Position numbers and translations under genes: made by a program. Under the pieces are notes generated by a model that ran no database searches, was not told the origin of the DNA, and was given only the letters and a program-made list of their open reading frames with translations. Of a stretch of DNA of 36,512 bases, positions 28,886 to 36,512 are shown in pieces (the stretch's first letter is position 1; each line of letters starts with the position of its first letter). Origin of the DNA: a virus. The DNA lies in IMG/VR virus record IMGVR_UViG_3300017991_000236, positions 1-36,512 of that record. The stretch is one strand, 5' to 3'.

Positions 28886-30310
28886 CTATACGAGGATATT
28901 GATAACGCCTGCCGTGTGCGTGTTGCTGGACCGTGTGCCGTGCGCGCCCACTGCCTCGCGGAACGAGGTAACCATCAGATAGACCCGCCGCTGGATGTCC
29001 CGATCCACTTCTACCAACACTTGACGCCGGAAGCCCATATACCACATATCGCGGTTCCACACGCTGAGCGAACCAAGCGTGTTATTGCTGGCCGTGGCGG
29101 ACAGCTTGCCGTCTGCCATAGCCAGGCCGTGGCTTGCGCTGATGATGATGGGGAAGCCGCGATAGGCGGCCAGCTGGCCGGTCAAGATGGGCGTGCTCGG
29201 GCCAAACTTGTCCAACCCGATCACATTGTCCAGGTCCAGGAATCCCTTCAAGTAGGTTTGCACGTCGCAAACCAACACGCACCGGTTCGGGTCCACGGCA
29301 TACTTGCCCATCTTGGCGAACGCGCCCAGTAGGTCGGCGTCGGCCAGGGCATCGCCTCCCGCGTCCACGGTTTGGTTCGTGTTGTCCACAATCCACTGAT
29401 GCCGGATGCCGTCTTGGCCATCGCTCAAGTAGGAGGCATCGCTGGCCGGAGCCGCGTCGTCGCTGTTCACGTTGCCCGTGGCCGTGGCCGTGCTGTCGAA
29501 GTTGAGCGCGCAATAATCGATCTGTTCCGCGCCCGACTGGGCCAAGCGTGCCCGCAAGGCCGGAGCCATCGCAATGGCCGCGTCCTCGGACAAGGTGTAG
29601 CTCCATACTTGTTCGGTGACCTGCTCGGTCGTGGTGAGCGTTACCTTGGCCGTGGCCGGAGTGCTGGCCGTGGTGGCTTGCGTCTCCGTGCCCTTGCGCC
29701 ACGTGATGGCACCAAGCCCAAGCGGCACATTGAACGGGTCCGTGGGCATGGGGATGTTCGTAATCACGCCGGCAACCCGCGAGGCCAAAAAGAAGTCCTC
29801 CCAAAGCGTGGCCGCCAAGTCCTCCGGCACAAGCTCGTCGCCCGTTGCGCTGCCCGTGCTGGTCAAAGCCTTTAGGGCGTTGTCCAAGTCGTCGCTCGGC
29901 TTGCGCACGTGTTCGTCGCCGTTCATGCGCTGGTCGAGTTGCTTGATGCGCCACTGGGCCGCGAGCATATTGCGCGCAATGTACAAGTCCACGTCCTTGA
30001 CGATTTGCCCGCCATCGCGATAAAAGCCGTCCTCGCGCATGTGCCGCACCGCGCGCGCATAGCGGTTTCCCTTGAGCAGTTCGGCCACGCCATCGCCCGG
30101 CACGTGTGCACCGATGGGTTCGCCCCTTACGGGTTGCCGGTCCATTTCGGCCTTGACGCGCGCGGCCACAAGGGCCTCCACTTGCGGCTCGAAGTGGGCT
30201 TGCACCTTTTCCCAGTCCACGGTCGCATCCTGGGGCGGATTGCCCTTGAGCCATCGCGTAAGCTCCAGAATCGCGCGCGTGGCGTCGTTGATGGTGTATT
30301 CCTCTGACAC
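28886..30310 (-). CDS. HK97-type major capsid protein, 474 aa
   Basis: GTG at 30310 follows AAGGAG; its first base is the last base of the protease stop codon (TAGTG). Residues 1 to about 130 are helical and charged, as in the delta/scaffold domain removed by the protease. The rest shows the HK97 fold pattern: SRVAGVITNIPMP, the central sheet (WRKGTETQATTAS), DLLGAFAKMGKYAVDPNRCVLVCD and a C-terminal WNRDMWYMGFRRQVLVEVDRDIQ stretch typical of the A-domain/P-loop end. About 415 copies would form a T=7 shell if standard, though T cannot be told here. Confidence 0.9.
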   Translation of the reverse strand: MSEEYTINDATRAILELTRWLKGNPPQDATVDWEKVQAHFEPQVEALVAARVKAEMDRQPVRGEPIGAHVPGDGVAELLKGNRYARAVRHMREDGFYRDGGQIVKDVDLYIARNMLAAQWRIKQLDQRMNGDEHVRKPSDDLDNALKALTSTGSATGDELVPEDLAATLWEDFFLASRVAGVITNIPMPTDPFNVPLGLGAITWRKGTETQATTASTPATAKVTLTTTEQVTEQVWSYTLSEDAAIAMAPALRARLAQSGAEQIDYCALNFDSTATATGNVNSDDAAPASDASYLSDGQDGIRHQWIVDNTNQTVDAGGDALADADLLGAFAKMGKYAVDPNRCVLVCDVQTYLKGFLDLDNVIGLDKFGPSTPILTGQLAAYRGFPIIISASHGLAMADGKLSATASNNTLGSLSVWNRDMWYMGFRRQVLVEVDRDIQRRVYLMVTSFREAVGAHGTRSSNTHTAGVINILV

Positions 30311-31689
30311 TATTCGTCTCCTTGGGGCGCATTGCGCCCGGTTGGGCGGAACCAGTCCGCCAATTCTTGGGTCAACGTTGCAAAGGCCCGTTCCAGTTCG
30401 TCCCGGCCCGTGCCGTCCACGTGTGGCGCGTCGAGCTCCTCCACTTGCAGACGCCGCACCGGGCCAACTGTAGGCCCACGTATCCGCCTGGCCAACTTCT
30501 GGCCGAGGGCGGTCATACCACTTACACAAAGCCGGCCAACCTCGTGGCCAAAAGCCTTTTCCGGCTCCGGGCCGCGTGGCAATGCCAGCAAAACGGGCGA
30601 AAGGTCGATCACTTCCCAGTCGTCCTCATCCACAAGGGCCTCGTCGGTTGTGGCCTTGGCCGAAATGCTGTACACGGCATCGTCCCAACCCCATTTCTCA
30701 TTGTGGAACGGCACGGGCGGCACAAAGGCAACCTCTCGCCGGCTGTACGTTTTGCCCGCGTCCGGATGGGGCACCTCTACAATGTCGCCGTCCTCGTTCA
30801 AGTCCAGCGTAAGGGCATCCTCCGGCACGTGCACTTCATAACCATAAAACGAGGCGAGGCACGTGTGGCGGCCCAAGTTGGTTTCCACAGTGAGCCGCCT
30901 TACCCACGCCATAGGCGGCTCGGTATCGGCCTCCATCTCGCGCAAAACAAGGTTCGGACTGTTGGCCGGCCAAGCTGGCCAAGTGTGCCACACAAAGGGG
31001 TCGTCGCTCGTGGTGCTTTGCGGGCCATACGTGGCCGTATCACTGTCAATCGTGAGGCCGTGCGTGTGCTGGCCGGCAGTGTTGGACAGCAAGGCGTCGA
31101 GGAAGGCTTGCTTGCGCTCGGCGTCCGTAAGGTTGGCCGTGCCCGGCCCAAAGGCCGCGCCCCACGGCTTGAACTGTGGCGGCATATCCTCGAACAGCCA
31201 CGCCGGGCCGATGCCCTTGGCCATTGCGCGCAAGGCGTCCGCGTTTGCGCCCACGGGCACCAAGCTCACCTCTAGGATCTCGCCGGCAGTGTAATCCAAG
31301 CCGCCTTCCGTGTTTTCCGTCCATTCCTCCGGGCGGAAACCTATGCTAAAGGCCCGGACCATTTCGGTGTCCCAAAGTAGCTTGATGATGTTCATAGGGT
31401 CGGCATCGTTGGCGATGTCGCGCCACTGTGGCACCAAGGAAAGGGCCGTGCCGGTTTGCTCGATCTCGTTGGCCCGGCCTATCACGGCATAGGGGTCCGC
31501 GTAATTGTGCCCCCATAGCAAAACCGGGTTTCGCCTATACTGGCCGATGTCGAACTGGCCGATGTGCACGCGGTCCTTGTGGCGGTCGAGGCCGGGCGTG
31601 CTCACGGTTACGCGGCCCGTGGCCGGCTCCCGCGTGATGGTGAATTGCTTGTGTACGAGGCTATTATGCCCCAACTGTGGCTTTCTCAA
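30310..31689 (-). CDS. Prohead protease (HK97 gp4/S78-like) with long C-terminal extension, 459 aa
   Basis: TTG at 31689 is chosen as AAAGGAGG lies just upstream, within the end of the portal gene; an ATG at 31746 would lie before that site. The protease core shows LLWGHNY (candidate catalytic His61), VRAFSIGF (candidate Ser115) and EVSLVPVGANADAL. Members usually stop near 200 residues; this one has a further 260, with aromatic and acidic parts (WHTWPAWPANS, VEVPHPDAGKTYS, WEVIDLSPVLLALPRGPEPEK) and a helical, charged end. The extension may be a scaffold or an inserted domain. It cleaves the capsid N-terminus during maturation. Confidence 0.82.
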   Translation of the reverse strand: MRKPQLGHNSLVHKQFTITREPATGRVTVSTPGLDRHKDRVHIGQFDIGQYRRNPVLLWGHNYADPYAVIGRANEIEQTGTALSLVPQWRDIANDADPMNIIKLLWDTEMVRAFSIGFRPEEWTENTEGGLDYTAGEILEVSLVPVGANADALRAMAKGIGPAWLFEDMPPQFKPWGAAFGPGTANLTDAERKQAFLDALLSNTAGQHTHGLTIDSDTATYGPQSTTSDDPFVWHTWPAWPANSPNLVLREMEADTEPPMAWVRRLTVETNLGRHTCLASFYGYEVHVPEDALTLDLNEDGDIVEVPHPDAGKTYSRREVAFVPPVPFHNEKWGWDDAVYSISAKATTDEALVDEDDWEVIDLSPVLLALPRGPEPEKAFGHEVGRLCVSGMTALGQKLARRIRGPTVGPVRRLQVEELDAPHVDGTGRDELERAFATLTQELADWFRPTGRNAPQGDE

Positions 31690-33952
31690 GAATCCTCCTT
31701 TGCCAGCTGGCCGCGAATAGGATAGCTGGCGCGAAAATGGCCTCACATCTACAATTGATGTCCTCTGCCGGCACGCCCGACATTCGAGGCGCCTGCATCG
31801 TGGTATCGCCCACGCTAAAAGGTTGGTCCGCGGGTATAGGCGTGTTTTGATAGTTGTCGTGGGCGTTCCTATGGTTATCGCGCGTGCGCTCGTCCATAGC
31901 CGCGCTCCACGTTTTCACAAGCTGGACGCCCGATTGCATTGCGCCCTGCCAACGCCCCAAGCTCCGAGCCTTGCCCATCTCCGTCCGGGTTATGCGCTCC
32001 AATTGCCAAAGCTCGGCCCGCTTGCCAAAGACGCCATCGGTACGCTTGCCCAACTCCGTGGCCATCTGGAACGCAGACCAGCCTTCCTCTTGCGCCTCGG
32101 CCAGCATTGCGCGCAAGGCCACGTCCAGCATTTCGAGCGTGGTGCCGGTTATGTCCTCCGCGAACACCATGCGCATTTCTTTCAAGGCGTTGGCCACGAA
32201 CGGGTCCGTAAGATCAAAGATTACGTCCACGCCAATTTCGGCCAACACGCCCGCGCCCGCGGCCCGCGTCATGTCCGTGTAGAACTGCTCCATGCGGAGC
32301 GCAAACCAAGCCGCCCAGTATTCCGCGTCGAAGAACTCGCTTGCTTCCTCGGGTATCCTTGGTTCTTGGTCTTGCTTGGTGCCCTCGCGGGCCATATAGG
32401 CCGCCAAGGCCGCGCCCGTTTCCTCGCCTTGCTTGGCCAAGTCCGCGGCCAAGCGTTCGCGCATCGCCTTTTCGTAAGGGAGGGCGATGCCTTGTATGGC
32501 TTTCCACTGGGCTTTGTGCCTGGCAGAACCGTAGTCCGGGAACACTTGCCGGGTCACTGCCGGCAGTAGGCCGGCCACACGTGGCCCAACGATGGCCAGT
32601 TCTTCATCTTCCGGCTCTGCGTCGTCGTCGCCCGTGCCGGGATCCTCGCCATCGTTGGCCGGCTCACCTTGGCCGGGTTGCCAGCTGGTCGGAGCTTGCC
32701 GGAGTTGGGCTTGCTCGATGGACATAACGCCCACGGGCACAAAGCCCACATCGCCCCCAGGCACCGGGCCAAAGCCCAAGCCCATCCGGTCGTCTATGAG
32801 GTTGAGCGGGTATCCCATCGACCAAAAAATCTTAGCCGCGTCGGCCTTATCGGCTATGTTCTCCTGCAGGGCGGCCACGCTGGACGTGTCCGTGGCCACG
32901 CGCTCGGAGCGGGCCAGCAAGGGCCGCACGCGCGAGAAAAAGGCCGTAATAGCGGCATCGCGGGCCATAAGGAACGGGAGCAAGGTTAGCTTCCAGAACC
33001 ATAGGTGCGCTTGATCCATGTTCTCGTAAGTGTTGGCCTCGCCCCAACCCATAATCTCGCCGGGCACGCCAAACACTGCCGCCACTTCCACGCGGGAGAA
33101 CTTGCGCTGTTCAAGCCACTGGATGTCTACGGGCGACCAGCTAAAGGTTTTGATGTCGGTTACGCCCTCTTCGAGCACGATAGGCTTGTGGGCGTTTTCC
33201 GTGCCCGCGTGGCTTTCGTCTATGCGCTGATAGTAGTCCTGGCGCTCCGTGGTGGTAAGGCCCTCGGGCGCGACCAAGGCCCAGTCCGGACGCGCGCCCC
33301 CACGCAAGAAACCCTTGCTCCACGCTTGGGCAAACATGTCGATTGTAATGCCCTGCCGCACCGCGCCCGCGGGAGCCAGGCCGCGGAACGGTTGCCGTGG
33401 GTTGTAGAACTTATCGTGCACCACGTTTTCAAAGGGCACCTCGCGTTCGTCGTACACATAGCCGGCCACACGTGGAAAGTGAGGCTCGGCCACATCGGGC
33501 ACCACATCCACGAGATCGGGCCGCCTTGGCCACAGTTCCACGGGCACGCCGGCCCGGCTGTCGCGCAACTCGTGGAACGTTTCGCCTCCAAGGAGCTTTT
33601 GCACGCAATAGGCGTTCCATAGGTCCACGGGCGAGGTGTCCGGGTTAACGTATGCCAAAAGCTCGCTCACTGGATGGGCCTCGATGGCCTTGCCGGCACC
33701 GTCCACAACCCGCACGGGCAAGGGAGCAATGGCATCGGCATACTTGCGAACGGCCTTTTGTACCCAAGCATAGACCTCGTACACGCGGGCATAGCTCTCG
33801 AAGTCGCCGGAGATCTGGGCGACGGCTTTGCCGCCCGAACTGTATACGTGCTCGCGGTCGGCAAGCTCGGGATGGTGCGAAATGGCCTTGCCCTGGCCGC
33901 CTTGCTGCCAAGCCGCCCGTGCCGCTTGCCATCGTTGTCGCAGTGTTGGCAT
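31664..33952 (-). CDS. Portal protein fused to MuF-like domain, 762 aa
   Basis: ATG at 33952 overlaps the terminase TAA (TAATG); an earlier in-frame ATG at 33976 lies inside the terminase gene. The first 430 or so residues are an HK97-family portal (VYEVYAWVQKAVRKYADAIA, then the FSRVEVAAVFGVPGEIMG segment). After an acidic linker (GEDPGTGDDDAEPEDEE) a long helical region leads to the MuF signature: RTEMGKARSLGRWQGAM, DERTRDNHRNAHD and EDINCRCEAIF at the end. Portals ring the DNA entry vertex; MuF proteins are injected or structural minor head proteins. Fusion of both in one chain is less common than two genes. Confidence 0.88.
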   Translation of the reverse strand: MPTLRQRWQAARAAWQQGGQGKAISHHPELADREHVYSSGGKAVAQISGDFESYARVYEVYAWVQKAVRKYADAIAPLPVRVVDGAGKAIEAHPVSELLAYVNPDTSPVDLWNAYCVQKLLGGETFHELRDSRAGVPVELWPRRPDLVDVVPDVAEPHFPRVAGYVYDEREVPFENVVHDKFYNPRQPFRGLAPAGAVRQGITIDMFAQAWSKGFLRGGARPDWALVAPEGLTTTERQDYYQRIDESHAGTENAHKPIVLEEGVTDIKTFSWSPVDIQWLEQRKFSRVEVAAVFGVPGEIMGWGEANTYENMDQAHLWFWKLTLLPFLMARDAAITAFFSRVRPLLARSERVATDTSSVAALQENIADKADAAKIFWSMGYPLNLIDDRMGLGFGPVPGGDVGFVPVGVMSIEQAQLRQAPTSWQPGQGEPANDGEDPGTGDDDAEPEDEELAIVGPRVAGLLPAVTRQVFPDYGSARHKAQWKAIQGIALPYEKAMRERLAADLAKQGEETGAALAAYMAREGTKQDQEPRIPEEASEFFDAEYWAAWFALRMEQFYTDMTRAAGAGVLAEIGVDVIFDLTDPFVANALKEMRMVFAEDITGTTLEMLDVALRAMLAEAQEEGWSAFQMATELGKRTDGVFGKRAELWQLERITRTEMGKARSLGRWQGAMQSGVQLVKTWSAAMDERTRDNHRNAHDNYQNTPIPADQPFSVGDTTMQAPRMSGVPAEDINCRCEAIFAPAILFAASWQRRILEKATVGA

Positions 33953-35346
33953 TATGCCGCCCTTCCGCGGAGCCAAACCCAGTTTTCCAAGGCTTGGGCC
34001 GCGTGGTCGTTCCCGTCTGCCGGCTCGTCTGCATAGCCGTCGCGGGTTTCCTTGTTTTTATAGCCGGTTAGCACCTCGTCCAAGAGGGCCTTGCATCGTG
34101 GATGCACCAAGAGCGTTCTGTGGCCCTTGCCGTCTAGCACCAGGGCACGGGTTTCGCGTATAGCCGCCTTCCGCGTGCTTTGGCCGCCTCCGGCCTTGCG
34201 GGCCATCCAATTCCGGGCCGGGATATCGGCCGCTCGGAGCCGCTTGCGCAAGGCCGCGGCCTCGTGGGCGACCGCGGCTATCTCGGGCAAGGGCACGCCA
34301 CGACGCCGAAGCCAACCCGCAAGCTCGCGGTTCTCCTTGATTTCGTCCGGCCAGGGGTCTTTGTGGCCCGTGGCCCGGTCCTCGGGCGCGAGGGCCGCGT
34401 GTGGTGCCCAGTGGTACGCCTTGGCCAGTATGCTCCGCACGGTTTCTTCCTCTAGGTGCTCGCGTTGGTATAGCTCGTCAAAGACCACATAATGCGCCCC
34501 TTGCTTCTGTACGAACACCACGGCCCGCGGGTCTATGTAACCGTCGTCAATGCCGATTTCGTAAGGCCGGCCCGGCACAAAGCCCACATCCCGGACGTTG
34601 GCCTGGCTAAACTTGGCATACACAAGGCCCTCCACGCCCACATACCAGTCGCCCTCGACCCAAGCCTTTCGCAATGCTGGCGTAAGCGTGGCCAACATCT
34701 CCCAGTATGATGGGTCAAGGTGCGGGTTGTCCGTGGGCAAGGCCGCCACATAGGCAAAGTCGTCCTCGTGGCCGGCAAGGTGCTCGGGCAAATCGCGTTC
34801 GATCCAGTAGCGCCGGACCCACTTGAAATACTCGCCGTTCGGGTTAGTGGCCGCGATAAAGAACGGGTCGTGCACGCCCGGCCAGCGTAGGGAACCGCGC
34901 AAGGTATCAAAAGTGGATTCCGGGTCTTTGGTTAGCTCATCGACGGCTATGCCGGCAAACTCCACGCTCTGATACTTGGTTGGGTCGTCTAGGTTGCGGA
35001 GCAGTATGCCGCCTCCGCCATAGCGTTCGTGAAGAAAGTAGCCAAAGCCATCAAGCCGCGACGAACGCACGCGGCCAAGCCAGGGCGGAAACTGGGTCTT
35101 GATTTTGGTTACGTGGCGGTCTGTGAGGCTTGGATAGTCCTCGCAGAACAGCCCAACCCGCACGCCCTTCAAGCCTTGCTTGGCCCAGTGTAGGAGCCTC
35201 CGCACAAGATACCATCGAATCCAGTGGCTTTTTCCCGGCCCGCGCGACCCGCCGAACAAGGTGTACAGCGTTTGGTCTGCCGTGGCCGTGGCCTCCATCT
35301 GCTTGGCCGTGAACGTGCAAAGGTCGGAAAAGGCTATTTCGGCCAT
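33952..35346 (-). CDS. Terminase large subunit, 464 aa
   Basis: ATG at 35346 directly follows the small-subunit stop. The ATPase has Walker A GGSRGPGKS (32-40), Walker B GIAVDE (D136, E137) and the coupling motif IAATNPN (about 164-170). The nuclease (RNase H-like) half has GIDDGYIDPRAVVF (D267/D268) and NDHAAQALE near the end, giving the usual acidic residues. It drives DNA packaging through the portal and cuts concatemers. Length is typical. Confidence 0.95.
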   Translation of the reverse strand: MAEIAFSDLCTFTAKQMEATATADQTLYTLFGGSRGPGKSHWIRWYLVRRLLHWAKQGLKGVRVGLFCEDYPSLTDRHVTKIKTQFPPWLGRVRSSRLDGFGYFLHERYGGGGILLRNLDDPTKYQSVEFAGIAVDELTKDPESTFDTLRGSLRWPGVHDPFFIAATNPNGEYFKWVRRYWIERDLPEHLAGHEDDFAYVAALPTDNPHLDPSYWEMLATLTPALRKAWVEGDWYVGVEGLVYAKFSQANVRDVGFVPGRPYEIGIDDGYIDPRAVVFVQKQGAHYVVFDELYQREHLEEETVRSILAKAYHWAPHAALAPEDRATGHKDPWPDEIKENRELAGWLRRRGVPLPEIAAVAHEAAALRKRLRAADIPARNWMARKAGGGQSTRKAAIRETRALVLDGKGHRTLLVHPRCKALLDEVLTGYKNKETRDGYADEPADGNDHAAQALENWVWLRGRAA

Positions 35347-35844
35347 CTACACATCCAACCTTATCAGCAAGGCACCGTCGTCCTCTTGGCCGGCCACGGC
35401 CTTGGGGGCGTAAAGGCCGAGTATCTTGCACCGCTCGGAGATGCACCACTGGACGCCGGCAAGCCAACGCGGGTCGCCCACGGTTTCCTCTGTCGTTTTG
35501 CTGGCCTCCTTGCGGCTTTGCCCTATGCCGCCCTCGACGGCCTTTTGCGTGCTCTTGGTGGTCGGCTGTAGGCTCCGCGTCCAAGCGTCCCAGTAGGCCA
35601 GTTCCAAGGCATCAATGCGGGCCAACTCCTTGCCCTTGGCCTCGTTGATGTCCACAAGGGCCGATTCGATCCACTGCTTTTGTAGCTCGGTCAAGTCCCG
35701 GCTAACCGTGCTTTGGCTAACCTCTAGGGCCTGGGCGATGACGGCCTGGGCCTTCTTTTCTATGAGGTACAGCCGGGCCACGTGTGCCCGCCTTTGGGCC
35801 ATTTCCGCGGCCTTGCGCGCGCTCACTGTCATGGCTTTATGCAT
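35347..35844 (-). CDS. Terminase small subunit, 165 aa
   Basis: ATG at 35844 or at 35832 are both possible; neither has an ideal ribosome-binding site (an AGG just precedes 35844). The N-terminal part has a clear helix-turn-helix, VIAQALEVSQSTVSRDLTELQ (about 34-54), that would bind the packaging site. A long helical oligomerisation region (about 60-120) and an end segment follow. It stops just where the large subunit starts, as expected. Confidence 0.85.
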   Translation of the reverse strand: MHKAMTVSARKAAEMAQRRAHVARLYLIEKKAQAVIAQALEVSQSTVSRDLTELQKQWIESALVDINEAKGKELARIDALELAYWDAWTRSLQPTTKSTQKAVEGGIGQSRKEASKTTEETVGDPRWLAGVQWCISERCKILGLYAPKAVAGQEDDGALLIRLDV

Positions 35845-35857
35845 CCTATGGTATGCA

Positions 35858-36512
35858 TCATTCCACGCCCTCGCCCAAGTCCGCGACAGCCACTGGACCC
35901 ACGGCCTCAGTCGCGGCCCGTGGGTCGCCCTTTACGAACACAAGGACGTTCTGATGGGCCTTGCCCATCTTGCGGGTTGCCCGGAACGCCTTGCCCGTGC
36001 GCACGGGCAAGCTCCCCACGGCAGTGACCAGGATGGCCTCGTTATAGAGGCGCATGCCGGCATCCTCAAAGGCCGCTATAGTGTCGGCCACAAAGCCGCG
36101 ATAGTAGCCAGGGCCTGGGCCGCGGATCTCGCCCACTACCACGCACGCAAAGCGGTCCTCCCTCAGCTTGGCCACGGCCTTGGCAATGATTTCGCGGTAT
36201 ACGGCCAAGAACTCGGCATAGGTTGGGGCATTGCTTACATCTGCCGGGTCGTCGCTGTACACCTCTAGGTCATAGTATGGCGGGCACGTAAAGATGAAGT
36301 CGTAAAGGCCGCCCGCGTGGTCGTCCAAGTCGCGCGAATCGCCCACGATCCAAGAGGGGTCGCGCCACTGCTCCAAGCCCACGGCCAAGCCCTGGCCGGG
36401 CCGCAAGGCCGCCACTATGCCGGCTTGGACGTCGTTTTGTGGCGCGTCGACCGGGCGCGCCCGCACAAAGCCGTCGCCCGTTTCCAGTATGACGCCCTCC
36501 GCGCCCTCGCGC
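35858..36512 (-). CDS. DNA methyltransferase (amino-MTase), 5'-truncated by window edge
   Basis: The frame is open to the last base of the window. The motif TCPPYYDLE (a DPPY-type catalytic motif IV) marks an amino-methyltransferase acting on adenine N6 or cytosine N4; the later GFVADTIAAF and VLVFVKG segments fit the SAM-binding half. The left part beyond the edge may carry a ParB-like domain, as many phage MTases with a TCPPYYDL motif do. It sits upstream of the terminase genes. It might protect the genome from host restriction. Confidence 0.8.
   Translation of the reverse strand, partial: REGAEGVILETGDGFVRARPVDAPQNDVQAGIVAALRPGQGLAVGLEQWRDPSWIVGDSRDLDDHAGGLYDFIFTCPPYYDLEVYSDDPADVSNAPTYAEFLAVYREIIAKAVAKLREDRFACVVVGEIRGPGPGYYRGFVADTIAAFEDAGMRLYNEAILVTAVGSLPVRTGKAFRATRKMGKAHQNVLVFVKGDPRAATEAVGPVAVADLGEGVE

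Noticed and set aside
29082-30332. 416-codon alternative minus-strand frame within the capsid gene
   Set aside because: It overlaps the HK97-type capsid frame, is Arg/Gly/His-rich, and has no motif or convincing start.
1-36512. tRNA genes, integrase or insertion sequences
   Set aside because: I looked for T-loop-like GGTTCGA contexts and for recombinase-type products and found none that I could support.

Overview
The window is a contiguous piece of a GC-rich tailed-phage (siphovirus-type) or phage-plasmid genome, with both ends open inside genes. A leftward late operon of about 27 kb (36512 to 9547) runs in canonical order: DNA methyltransferase, small and large terminase, portal fused to a MuF-like domain, long prohead protease, HK97-type major capsid, head/accessory proteins, head-tail connectors, tail tube, frameshifted tail chaperone, tape measure, hub-fibre, then glycoside hydrolase and holin-like lysis genes. 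A rightward, presumably early, operon (1 to 9141) carries a ribbon-helix-helix-like regulator behind a near-consensus sigma70-type promoter, a Rad52-like annealing protein, a DEDDy exonuclease, and a dense set of membrane proteins around an FtsK/HerA-type DNA translocase. The two operons converge on a gene-free 0.4 kb region with repeats and hairpins. I see no tRNA, CRISPR array, insertion sequence or integrase.

Host: bacterial, with strong Shine-Dalgarno sites (AAAGGAG is very common), ATG/GTG/TTG starts and several lipobox signal peptides. The style of the secreted NPSFEGGF-type protein and the GH-A-like hydrolase would suit Chloroflexota (Anaerolineae relatives), but that is a weak inference from memory of families and not shown by the sequence.

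Oddities. (1) A head-to-connector interval codes for three lipoproteins in a row (28830 to 26692), two of which share an N-terminal module and carry beta-rich, virion-like domains. (2) An 897-residue protein has a lectin-like N-terminus and about 34 repeats of 17-20 residues. (3) The early region has six consecutive small or medium membrane/lipoprotein genes with a translocase, resembling a conjugation or DNA-partition module more than classical phage genes. (4) The 12-mer GCCACGTGTGGC occurs seven times in one orientation and three in the other, in coding as well as non-coding DNA. (5) GGCC is extremely common, except in a 178-bp part of the convergent intergenic region. (6) The tail chaperone pair has an in-phase G GGA AAC slippery heptamer abutting the stop codon.

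How the parts fit: terminase packages DNA through the portal into a protease-matured HK97 capsid; connectors join it to a tail whose length is set by a 742-residue tape measure (roughly 110 nm by the usual 0.15 nm per residue rule); the hub-fibre and lectin/solenoid proteins probably contact the host; the hydrolase and holin-like proteins act at lysis. The early module probably handles recombination (Rad52 and exonuclease) and moves or segregates DNA at the membrane (FtsK).
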